From Soonwooa buanensis (GTDB lineage Bacteria; Bacteroidota; Bacteroidia; Flavobacteriales; Weeksellaceae), in NCBI RefSeq assembly GCF_900167905.1, contig NZ_FUYZ01000004.1, forward strand, positions 186,649 through 250,648: 64,000 nt of DNA, in the 5' to 3' direction. The notes under the pieces were generated by a model. The model ran no database searches. It saw only the letters and a list, made by a program, of their open reading frames with translations, and was not told the origin of the DNA. Position numbers and translations under genes: made by a program. Shown one piece after another: positions 56,730 through 64,000 of the stretch (within the stretch, counting starts at the first letter, position 1; each line of letters opens with the position of its first letter).

Positions 56730-59700
56730 ATGGTAGAAATGTTTATTAGACGAAAAGTTCTTTCGTTAGTGATTTCGATTGTTATTGTGTTGATGGGGAT
56801 TTTGGCTTTAATGAAACTTCCAATCACGCAATTCCCCGATATTGTTCCGCCGTCGGTGACGGTTACGGCAAAATATACTGGCGCGAATGCCGAAGTGTCT
56901 GCAAACGCTGTTGCTTTACCGCTGGAACGTGCTATTAATGGTGTTCCTGGGATGACGTATATGTCAACTGTGACGTCCAATGATGGTTTAACGTTGATTC
57001 AGGTTTTCTTTGAAGTCGGTATCGACCCCGATGTGGCGGCAGTTAATGTACAAAACCGTGTGACAACTATTTTAGACGAACTTCCCGAAGAAGTAATTCG
57101 TGCTGGTGTAACCACCGAAAAGGAGGTGAACAGTATGTTGATGTATCTTAATATTACTTCTACAGACGAAAGTCAGGACGAGCAATTTATTTACAACTTT
57201 ACAGATATCAATGTTCTTCAGGAACTAAAACGTATTGACGGTGTTGGACGTGCCGAAATTATGGGTCAAAAAGAATACTCGATGAGAGTTTGGCTGGACC
57301 CTCAAAAGATGACGGCTTACAAAGTTTCTGCGGAAGATGTGGTGAAAGCTTTACAAAAACAAAACATCTCTGCAGCTCCTGGAAAAGTTGGCGAAACTTC
57401 GGGTAAAACCAATAGCCAGCTCCAATATGTGATTAAATATACAGGGAAATTTTTCCAACCAGAGCAGTACAAGGAAATTCCGATTCGTTCGGATGCGAGT
57501 GGAACGATTTTAAAGTTGAAAGACATTGCTGACGTAGAATTCGGGGCGATGAACTACGGAATGGTTTCTAAAACCGATGGTCGTCCGTCAGCATCGATTA
57601 TGATGAAGCAACGTCCAGGTTCCAACGCATCGGAAGTTATTAAAAACGTTAAAGACAAAATGGCGGAGCTAAAAGAGACTTCTTTCCCACCAGGAATGGA
57701 GTTTAATATGGCTTACGATGTTTCGCGTTTCTTGGATGCGTCGATTAGTGCGGTTTTAATCACATTAATTGAAGCCTTTATTTTGGTAGGAATTGTGGTG
57801 TTTATTTTCTTGCAAGATTGGCGTTCAACTTTAATTCCAGTTTTAGCCGTTCCAGTGGCACTTATCGGAACTTTTGCGTTTATGCAAATGTTGGATTTTT
57901 CCATTAATTTATTGACGTTATTTGCATTAGTTTTGGCTATTGGTATTGTCGTCGATAACGCAATTGTCGTCGTAGAAGCGGTCCACGTAAAAATGGAAGA
58001 AGGCATGGCGCCGCTTCATGCAACCATTGAAGCAACAAAAGAAATTGCGGGAGCTGTAATTGCGATTACGATTGTCATGTCGGCGGTGTTTATTCCTGTG
58101 GCATTTTTGGATGGTCCAGTCGGCGTTTTCTATCGACAGTTCTCCTTGACTTTAGCAATTAGTATCGTGATTTCGGGCGTTAATGCTTTGACGTTGACAC
58201 CAGCTTTGTGTGCGATTATTCTTAAACCTCACAACCACGAGAAAAAGAAAAATATAGTTGATAAATTCTTTGCAAAATTCAATCAAGGTTTTGAAAAACT
58301 GACGAATGGTTACACGAATATTCTTTCCAAATTTGCGACAAGAACGAGTGTTACGTTTGGTGTTTTATTCCTTTTTATAGGATTAATGGTGGTTACGGCT
58401 AAGTTTTTACCATCAGGATTTATCCCAATGGAAGATCAAGGTATGGCTTATGTGAGTGTCACAACGCCACAAGGTGCAACGGTAGAGCGTACCGAAAAGG
58501 TTTTGGATGAAGTCACAACAATCGCGAAAAAGATTGAAGGTGTCGAAAACGTAACCACTTTGGCAGGTTACAGCATCGTGACTGAAATTGCAGGTTCCAG
58601 CTACGGAATGGCGATGATTAACCTTAAAGATTGGAAAGAAAGAAACATTTCTGTAAACGATCTTATCACCGACCTTTCCGAGAAAACGAAAGATATTTCG
58701 GATGCTCAGATTGAAGTTTTTGCACCGCCAACGGTTCCGGGATTTGGAAATACGAGTGGTTACGAACTTCGTCTATTGGACAAAAGTGGCGGAAGCATAG
58801 AAAATACGGATAAAATCACGAAAGATTTTGTTAAAAAACTAAATGAAGCGCCAGAACTTCAAAACAACTTTACGAGTTTTGATGCCACTTTCCCGCAATA
58901 TTTAATCACGATGGATTACGATATGGCAGCGAAAAAAGGCGTTTCGGTGGACAATGCAATGTCAACTTTGCAGACTTTGTTGGGTTCATATTACGCGACC
59001 AATTTTATCCGATTTAGTCAGATGTACAAAGTAATGGTTCAGGCGAGTCCAGACCAAAGAGATACGCCAGAAAGTATTTTGCAATTGTTTGTTAAAAATG
59101 ATTCGGGCGAAATGGTGCCGTTTTCAACCTTTATTAATATTGAAAAAGTCTACGGTCCCGAAGTTTTAACGCGCTACAATATGTATATGTCGGCGATGAT
59201 TAACGGTGAACCCGCCAATGGATACAGCTCAGGAGACGCTATTGCGGCTGTTGAAAGAATTGCAAAGGAAAGTTTACCAAGAGGTTTTGATGTTGAATGG
59301 TCGGGAATGACGCGTGAAGAAATCCTTTCTGGAAACCAGACTTTTTACATTTTTATTATCTGTTTGATTTTCGTGTACTTGCTTCTGGCAGCGCAATACG
59401 AAAGTTTCTTGTTGCCGTTACCTGTTTTATTGAGTTTACCGACTGGGATTTTTGGTTCGTACATCGCTTTGATGGCGGTTGGTTTAGATAATAACATTTA
59501 TGCCCAAGTTGCTCTCGTGATGTTGATTGGACTTTTAGCGAAAAATGCCATTTTGATTGTAGAATTCGCCATCCAAAGAAACAAAGAAGGTTACGACATT
59601 ATTCCGGCAGCCATCGAAGGTGCAAGACAAAGACTTCGTCCGATTTTGATGACTTCTTTTGCGTTTATCGCAGGACTTATTCCGTTGGTAATCGCTTCTG

Positions 59701-59855
59701 GAGCAGGTGCTATCGGTAACCGTTCGATTGGTACAGCAGCAGCGGGAGGTATGTTTATCGGAACCGTTTTCGGATTGGTAATTATCCCAGGACTTTACAT
59801 CTTTTTTGCAAAACTTGAACAAAGAAAAGAACGAAATGAACAACAAACTAAATAA
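56730..59855 (+). CDS. RND efflux pump, HAE1 (AcrB-like) family
   Basis: A 1041-aa inner-membrane proton-driven exporter with 12 helices and two large periplasmic loops. N-terminal signature: F-I-R-R-K-V-L-S-L-V-I-S-I, then K-L-P-I-T-Q-F-P. The helix-4 proton relay reads G-I-V-V-D-N-A-I-V-V-V-E with D409 and N410; AcrB has D407-D408, so the second aspartate is replaced by asparagine here. The lysine in helix 10 (L-L-A-K-N-A-I-L-I-V-E-F) is present. The partner genes lie on both sides, so it forms a complete tripartite pump for drugs, bile salts or similar. Confidence 0.95.
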   Translation: MVEMFIRRKVLSLVISIVIVLMGILALMKLPITQFPDIVPPSVTVTAKYTGANAEVSANAVALPLERAINGVPGMTYMSTVTSNDGLTLIQVFFEVGIDPDVAAVNVQNRVTTILDELPEEVIRAGVTTEKEVNSMLMYLNITSTDESQDEQFIYNFTDINVLQELKRIDGVGRAEIMGQKEYSMRVWLDPQKMTAYKVSAEDVVKALQKQNISAAPGKVGETSGKTNSQLQYVIKYTGKFFQPEQYKEIPIRSDASGTILKLKDIADVEFGAMNYGMVSKTDGRPSASIMMKQRPGSNASEVIKNVKDKMAELKETSFPPGMEFNMAYDVSRFLDASISAVLITLIEAFILVGIVVFIFLQDWRSTLIPVLAVPVALIGTFAFMQMLDFSINLLTLFALVLAIGIVVDNAIVVVEAVHVKMEEGMAPLHATIEATKEIAGAVIAITIVMSAVFIPVAFLDGPVGVFYRQFSLTLAISIVISGVNALTLTPALCAIILKPHNHEKKKNIVDKFFAKFNQGFEKLTNGYTNILSKFATRTSVTFGVLFLFIGLMVVTAKFLPSGFIPMEDQGMAYVSVTTPQGATVERTEKVLDEVTTIAKKIEGVENVTTLAGYSIVTEIAGSSYGMAMINLKDWKERNISVNDLITDLSEKTKDISDAQIEVFAPPTVPGFGNTSGYELRLLDKSGGSIENTDKITKDFVKKLNEAPELQNNFTSFDATFPQYLITMDYDMAAKKGVSVDNAMSTLQTLLGSYYATNFIRFSQMYKVMVQASPDQRDTPESILQLFVKNDSGEMVPFSTFINIEKVYGPEVLTRYNMYMSAMINGEPANGYSSGDAIAAVERIAKESLPRGFDVEWSGMTREEILSGNQTFYIFIICLIFVYLLLAAQYESFLLPLPVLLSLPTGIFGSYIALMAVGLDNNIYAQVALVMLIGLLAKNAILIVEFAIQRNKEGYDIIPAAIEGARQRLRPILMTSFAFIAGLIPLVIASGAGAIGNRSIGTAAAGGMFIGTVFGLVIIPGLYIFFAKLEQRKERNEQQTK

Positions 59856-61287
59856 ATATTTTAAAATAGGAATCTTATCGCTTGTTGTGATGTCGTGCGC
59901 TACGCCACAAGTTGCCGAGATTAAAAAAGCAAAAGAAATCCCCACAACTGCGGTTTCTGAAACTGATGTTAAATTAGATTTGAATCAGCAAGTTGAACTC
60001 AGAACTTATTTTAACGACCCCGAATTGTTGAATCTTTTTGATGAGGTTGTAAAAGCCAATCCAGATTTCCAAATTGCACAACAACGCATCGAAATTGCGA
60101 ACAGCTTTTTGCAACGTTCCAAAATGTCATTTTTGCCATCTTTGGAAATTGGAGCCGTTGTAAGTGGCGACCATTACGGAAAATACACGATGGAAGGTGT
60201 TGGAAACTACGACACCAATTTGTCGGGAAACATCACCGAAGACCAAAAAGTCAACAGAAATATAACACCAAATTATTGGTTGGGTGCACGAAGTTCTTGG
60301 GAAATCGACGCTTGGGGAAAGCTTAAAAATCAAAAATTAGCCGCTCAGAAAAAGTATCTGGCATCTGAAGAAGGTTTAAAATTAATTCAGGTTGAGTTAT
60401 TTACAGAAATCGCAAACTTGTATTATCAATTGGTTTCATTGGACACCAAATTGGATATTTATCAAGAAAACTTCAAACTTCAACAGCGTGCTTACGAAAT
60501 TGTTTCGGCACAGCGTGCAGTAGGGAAGGCGACGGAATTGGCTGTTCAACAATTTCGAGCGCAAAACAACAACTGGCTTGCTGAGATTGAACACATAAAA
60601 GCTGAAATTGTTTCTGTAGAACAAGCAATTACGACTTTGACAGGTCGTTACGGTGGCGAAGTGAAACGTAGCAATCAGCTTTTAGCAACTAATTTAGCTA
60701 TGTTGAATAAGTCGATGGATGTCAATTCTATTATCCATTCCAGACCGGATGTTATTTCCAATTATTTTGTTTTGGAAGCTACGCAAGCAGATGCAAAGGC
60801 AGCACGAGCTGCATTTTATCCAAAAATAGATTTGGGTGCACACGTCGGATTGAATTCATTTTCAGTGGATAAGCTATTTAATCCCGCTTCGTTGGCTGGT
60901 CAATTATTGGGTGGTTTGATGGTTCCAATTTTTAATAAAGGACAATTGAAACACGATTTTAATGTTGCTAATAAGGAGCAAGAAATTGCATTTATCACTT
61001 ATCAAAAAAGTGTGACGACGGCTTACAACGAATTGCAATCTATTTTAAAACAAACCGAAATTTTTCAAAAAGTTTTAAAACTCAAAAGCGATGAGGTTAA
61101 ATTTTTGGATAACGCCATTGAAGTTTCCAACGATTTGTATCTCACGGGTTATGCCAATTATATGGAATTAATCAATTCGCAACGAAGCAAACTCAATGCG
61201 GAACTGAATTTATTAGAATTTCAGTTCCAGAATACAAGAAATAACGTTCTTCTATTTAAAGCCCTCGGCGGAAAATTAGACCGTTAA
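59836..61287 (+). CDS. Outer-membrane efflux channel (TolC/OprM family), lipoprotein
   Basis: A 483-aa TolC-like protein with lipobox V-V-M-S-C at about 15-19 and two repeated outer-membrane-efflux halves (about 75-270 and 285-480). The start at 59836 (M-N-N-K-L-N-K-Y-F-K) gives a normal lipoprotein signal and overlaps the pump gene by 20 bases; an in-frame ATG at 59806 would add ten charged residues. It completes the adaptor-pump-channel set. A strong terminator follows at 61303. Confidence 0.92.
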   Translation: MNNKLNKYFKIGILSLVVMSCATPQVAEIKKAKEIPTTAVSETDVKLDLNQQVELRTYFNDPELLNLFDEVVKANPDFQIAQQRIEIANSFLQRSKMSFLPSLEIGAVVSGDHYGKYTMEGVGNYDTNLSGNITEDQKVNRNITPNYWLGARSSWEIDAWGKLKNQKLAAQKKYLASEEGLKLIQVELFTEIANLYYQLVSLDTKLDIYQENFKLQQRAYEIVSAQRAVGKATELAVQQFRAQNNNWLAEIEHIKAEIVSVEQAITTLTGRYGGEVKRSNQLLATNLAMLNKSMDVNSIIHSRPDVISNYFVLEATQADAKAARAAFYPKIDLGAHVGLNSFSVDKLFNPASLAGQLLGGLMVPIFNKGQLKHDFNVANKEQEIAFITYQKSVTTAYNELQSILKQTEIFQKVLKLKSDEVKFLDNAIEVSNDLYLTGYANYMELINSQRSKLNAELNLLEFQFQNTRNNVLLFKALGGKLDR

Positions 61288-61302
61288 TATGTGATGTGGT
61301 GG

Positions 61303-61329
61303 GGCTGTCCGAGAGGGCAGCCTTTTTTT
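61303..61329 (+). terminator. Terminator of the RND efflux operon
   Basis: GGCTGTCC (61303-61310) pairs with GGGCAGCC (61315-61322) with one G-T wobble, GAGA loop, then seven Ts. Confidence 0.85.
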
Positions 61330-61402
61330 GTTTAAAATTTTCTTATTAGCATAGATCAATTGATATGTTATTGTTTTAATTTAATTTTGAATAAAAAAAT
61401 AA

Positions 61403-62377
61403 ATGAAAGCAGCAATTTTGAACCAACTTGGTGAAGCACCTATTTATAGTGATTTTGAAACACCGAAAGCTTCTGAGAATCAACTTTTATTAAATGTTAA
61501 ATCGGCTTCTGTTAAAAATTTGGATAAGGCGAGAGCTTCAGGGACGCATTATGCGAGTTACAGCAATTTGCCAACAACTATTGGTATCGATGGCGTTGGG
61601 ATTTTAGCTGATGGACGACGTGTGTATGCACAAGGTATCACAGGAATGCTCGCAGAACAGGCTTTGGTTGCACCTCATCAGATTACGCTTTTGCCAGAGA
61701 ATCTAGATTTTGAGACGGCTTCTGCTTTACCCAATGCTATTATTGGTTCGGCAATGGCGTTATTGTATCGCGCAAAAATTGAAGAAGGTCAAACAATCCT
61801 TATCAATGGTGCGACGGGCGTTACAGGCATGTTAGCTGTTCAGTTGGCTAAATATTATAAAGCTGGAAAAATTGTCGTTACTGGACGTAACGAAGCACTT
61901 TTACAAAAGACAGTGGATTTTGGCGCTGATATCGTTGTTCCGTTAAAACAAGAGGATGAAGCGATTATTAAACAATTGCAAAACATTCATCAAGAACACC
62001 ATATTGACATTGTCATCGATTATCTTTGGGGAAAACCAATGGAGCTGATTTTGAAATCTGTGAAAGGTTCTAGTGTAAGCCACGAAGCAAAACCTGTTAA
62101 AATTGTGACCGTTGGCGAAATGGCTGGTGCTAACATTAATCTAGGTTCTGGATTGTTGAGAAGTACAGATGTTGAGATTTTGGGCTCTGGTTTTGGAAGT
62201 CTTTCACCAAAGGATTTGGAAGATTTTCATAAAAATATACTTCCACAAATGTTTGAATTGGCAGCGGAAGGAAAATTAAAAATTGAAACCGATGTCGAAC
62301 CGCTTTCGAACATCGAAAAGGCGTGGAATAAAGATGTTGAAGCTGGAAAACGCCTTGTTATTAAAATTGCTGATTAA
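61403..62377 (+). CDS. Zinc-type alcohol dehydrogenase family / quinone oxidoreductase-like protein
   Basis: A 324-aa medium-chain dehydrogenase/reductase. The N-terminal GroES-like domain is followed by a Rossmann domain with I-N-G-A-T-G-V-T-G-M-L-A-V-Q (about 134-147). The Cys/His zinc ligands of true alcohol dehydrogenases are not evident, so a quinone-oxidoreductase-like or NADPH-dependent reductase is more likely. The next genes, a small GNAT and a pirin, follow closely in the same direction. Confidence 0.8.
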   Translation: MKAAILNQLGEAPIYSDFETPKASENQLLLNVKSASVKNLDKARASGTHYASYSNLPTTIGIDGVGILADGRRVYAQGITGMLAEQALVAPHQITLLPENLDFETASALPNAIIGSAMALLYRAKIEEGQTILINGATGVTGMLAVQLAKYYKAGKIVVTGRNEALLQKTVDFGADIVVPLKQEDEAIIKQLQNIHQEHHIDIVIDYLWGKPMELILKSVKGSSVSHEAKPVKIVTVGEMAGANINLGSGLLRSTDVEILGSGFGSLSPKDLEDFHKNILPQMFELAAEGKLKIETDVEPLSNIEKAWNKDVEAGKRLVIKIAD

Positions 62378-62404
62378 ATTTAAAATCATTTTAACCTAAA
62401 TATT

Positions 62405-62689
62405 ATGAAACCAGAATTTGAAAATATTCCGTTAGTGAAAACGGATAAACAATACGAAATAGAAATTGATGGCGCTAAAGCTTTTATCGTTTATAGAGAA
62501 AGCGATGCTACGATAACGTTAATTCACACAGAGGTTGAAGAAGCTTTGCAAGGACGAGGCGCTGCTACTGCTGTTATCGAAAAAACTTTGGCGGCGATTG
62601 AAGAAAGTGGAAAAAAATTACGCCCACTTTGTCCTTTAGTGGTCAAATATTTGCAGAATCACCCCGAGTGGAATAGAATTGTTGCTTAA
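62405..62689 (+). CDS. Small GNAT-fold N-acetyltransferase (NATD1/YidJ-like)
   Basis: A 94-aa protein with the short acetyl-CoA-binding fold of the GCN5-related NATD1 family: I-T-L-I-H-T-E-V, then L-Q-G-R-G-A-A-T-A-V-I-E-K-T-L and C-P-L-V-V-K-Y-L-Q-N-H-P-E-W. It lies 27 bases after the dehydrogenase and 18 bases before the pirin gene. The substrate is unknown. Confidence 0.85.
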   Translation: MKPEFENIPLVKTDKQYEIEIDGAKAFIVYRESDATITLIHTEVEEALQGRGAATAVIEKTLAAIEESGKKLRPLCPLVVKYLQNHPEWNRIVA

Positions 62690-62707
62690 ATTTAAATAAA
62701 AAATAAT

Positions 62708-63595
62708 ATGTCAAATATTGGAATCATCATCCCAGAACGTGCCGCAGATATCGGAAATTTTATGGTCGGACGACTTTTACCTTTCATCGAGAAAAGATCC
62801 GTTGGTCCTTTTGTTTTTATAGATCACATGGGACCTGCAGAGCTTAAAGATTATCAGAATCTAGATGTTCCGCCGCATCCGCATATTGGTTTGTCGACAT
62901 TAACTTATCTTTTCGAAGGTGCGATAATGCATCGTGATAGTATTGGTTCGGCATTAGAAATTTACCCTGGCGCAGTTAACTGGATGACGGCTGGTAAAGG
63001 TGTTGTCCATTCGGAGAGAACGCCCGAGAATCTTCGTCATACTGATAAAAAACTTCATGGTTTACAGATTTGGGTTGCCTTGCCAAAACATTTGGAGGAG
63101 TCGGAACCTACGTTTCATCATATCGAAGCTAAAGATATCCCAGCTTGGGAGGAAGATGGTCTTAAAATAAAACTAATTGCTGGTAAAGCTTTTGGTAAAG
63201 AATCTCCTGTGCCAGTGCATAGTCCGCTTTATTTTATTGAAATTATCAACGAGTCTGATGAGTCTAAAACAGTAAATATCGGTGAGCATCTTTATGGTGA
63301 AAGTGCGCTTTATATTTTGGAAGGTCAAATCAAAAATGATGGAAATGCTTATGATCCAAAACAGATTTTGATTGCAAAAGATACCAAGTTATGCTCTTTT
63401 GAAATGGCTGCTAATACAACAGTTTATATTTTTGGTGGTGAAGCTTTTCCTGAAGAGCGTTATATCCACTGGAATTTTGTGAGCTCTAGTAAAGAATTAA
63501 TCGAACAAGCTAAACACGATTGGAAGGATCAAAAATTCCCGAAAGTGCCGGGCGAGACCGAATTTGTGCCTTTACCAGTGTCTTCTCTTAAATAA
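62708..63595 (+). CDS. Pirin family protein
   Basis: A 295-aa bicupin of the pirin family. The N-terminal cupin has the metal-ligand region H-P-H-I-G-L-S-T-L-T-Y-L-F-E-G and H-R-D-S-I-G, followed by G-K-G-V-V-H-S-E-R-T-P. Some pirins have quercetinase activity, others act as redox-sensitive regulators. It is the last gene of a three-gene set (dehydrogenase, GNAT, pirin), which hints at a stress or redox role. Confidence 0.9.
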   Translation: MSNIGIIIPERAADIGNFMVGRLLPFIEKRSVGPFVFIDHMGPAELKDYQNLDVPPHPHIGLSTLTYLFEGAIMHRDSIGSALEIYPGAVNWMTAGKGVVHSERTPENLRHTDKKLHGLQIWVALPKHLEESEPTFHHIEAKDIPAWEEDGLKIKLIAGKAFGKESPVPVHSPLYFIEIINESDESKTVNIGEHLYGESALYILEGQIKNDGNAYDPKQILIAKDTKLCSFEMAANTTVYIFGGEAFPEERYIHWNFVSSSKELIEQAKHDWKDQKFPKVPGETEFVPLPVSSLK

Positions 63596-63613
63596 TTTTT
63601 AAAATAAAAATAG

Positions 63614-63644
63614 AAAGCTGCCCTTTGTTGAGCAGCTTTTTTTA
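63614..63644 (+). terminator. Terminator after the pirin gene
   Basis: AAAGCTGC (63614-63621) pairs with GCAGCTTT (63632-63639), followed by a T run. Confidence 0.8.
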
Positions 63645-63789
63645 TGTTTTAAAATGGTAATGTGGTCAAAAATAGTTGGTGTTTTTTCACAAAATATTTT
63701 GTAATATACTGAGATTGATTGGAAGAGGAAATGAGCTCTGCTGAGGAGCAACTTATTAGCAATACAATCAATGCTGTAAACAATAGTTT

Positions 63790-63815
63790 AGAAGGGTGGC
63801 TTTTGCCATCCTTCT
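63790..63815 (+). terminator. Terminator-like hairpin near the right edge
   Basis: AGAAGGGTGGC (63790-63800) with GCCATCCTTCT (63805-63815), TTTT loop and a short T run. No gene clearly ends here; it may belong to a decayed insertion. Confidence 0.5.
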
Positions 63816-63858
63816 TTGTAAATTATTGGAACAGCTTTATGGCTAAAAAAAACCTTAA

Positions 63859-63996
63859 CTACCTAATGTATTATTGTTTTTGATTTTTGTAAAAAAGATA
63901 CCATTGGATAAATTGCTTTCTTCTACTTTTGGTAAGACCTCTATGAATATTGAGATTGCCTTTTAAGTGACCAAAAAAAGATTGTTCATTAAATAT
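63859..63996 (-). pseudogene. C-terminal remnant of an insertion-sequence transposase
   Basis: On the minus strand the frame from 63996 to the stop at 63859 reads E-Q-S-F-F-G-H-L-K-G-N-L-N, then H-R-G-L-T-K-S-R-R-K-Q-F, then Q-W-Y-L-F-Y-K-N-Q. The N-E-x-S-F-F-x-H-L-K type pattern and the basic tail look like the end of a DDE transposase. A stop codon (TAA at 63999-63997) closes the frame upstream, and there is no start codon, so only about 45 residues remain. The exact IS family is not determined. Confidence 0.4.
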
Positions 63997-64000
63997 TTAT

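Larger units (their letters stand above)
63645..64000. other. Right-edge non-coding region with a hairpin and a transposase remnant
   Basis: It holds a hairpin at 63790-63815 (11-bp stem with one mismatch, TTTT loop) and the transposase remnant at 63859-63996. A 50-codon ORF at 63731-63883 crosses the hairpin and overlaps the remnant, and I do not trust it. Confidence 0.4.

Noticed and set aside
63731..63883. A 50-codon ORF with an A/G-rich sequence before its ATG
   Set aside because: It runs through a strong hairpin and antisense to the transposase remnant; purine-rich ribosome sites are weak evidence in Bacteroidota.

Overview
The window is AT-rich and reads as a chromosome segment of a Flavobacteriales bacterium, most likely a Chryseobacterium-like member of the Weeksellaceae. 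Reasons seen in the sequence: several promoters fit the Bacteroidota pattern TTTG-N19/20-TAnnTTTG; secreted proteins carry type IX secretion (T9SS) C-terminal sorting domains with the K-x-YPNPV motif; complex I has a short NuoG; and the proteins resemble Bacteroidota families throughout. These family assignments are by recognition only; no database search was run.

Layout. 1-4.1 kb: 3' end of a thioredoxin-family gene, a DUF3575-type outer-membrane protein, a small membrane protein, a NamZ-like muramidase (minus) and a LolC/E-like permease (plus) whose start regions collide. 4.1-9.9 kb: a PLP-dependent cysteine/cystathionine synthase, then a cyanophycin locus: cphA (plus) divergent from cphB-iaaA (minus), which together could make cyanophycin, cut it to beta-Asp-Arg and hydrolyse the dipeptide. 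10.1-12.2 kb: aquaporin, a tiny membrane protein and a luciferase-like oxidoreductase. 12.2-26.5 kb: the complete 14-subunit NADH:quinone oxidoreductase operon nuoA-N (minus), interrupted between nuoF and nuoG by an outer-membrane beta-barrel gene. Several of its gaps hold unrelated 7- or 8-nt tandem repeat arrays. 26.5-40.6 kb: housekeeping genes (GNAT, zinc protease, YigZ, ribD, DUF349, aroE, rbfA), three secreted T9SS endonuclease I genes and an orphan MnmA-type beta-barrel domain protein.

40.6-45.6 kb: methylmalonyl-CoA epimerase, then a CAT-anticodon tRNA (probably tRNA-Met) into which a small 4.3-kb integrative element has inserted. The element has a 50-bp perfect direct repeat at its two ends, a tyrosine integrase, paired arm-type repeats near both ends, an excisionase-like HTH protein, a truncated-looking replication protein, a RecA-like (Sak4-type) ATPase and an unrecognised 312-aa protein. 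45.7-53.5 kb: a phosphotransferase, a secreted unknown and a 1900-aa DUF4011-helicase-Vsr-fold protein, which resembles a single-gene antiphage defence family. 53.7-63.6 kb: a cyclophilin lipoprotein, a tripartite RND efflux operon, a zinc-type quinone oxidoreductase, a small GNAT and a pirin. A transposase remnant lies at the right edge.

Three GC-rich palindromic intergenic elements (5151-5300, 9969-10090, 40621-40767) stand out from the AT-rich background. Two of them share nearly identical flanks but carry completely different hairpin stems.
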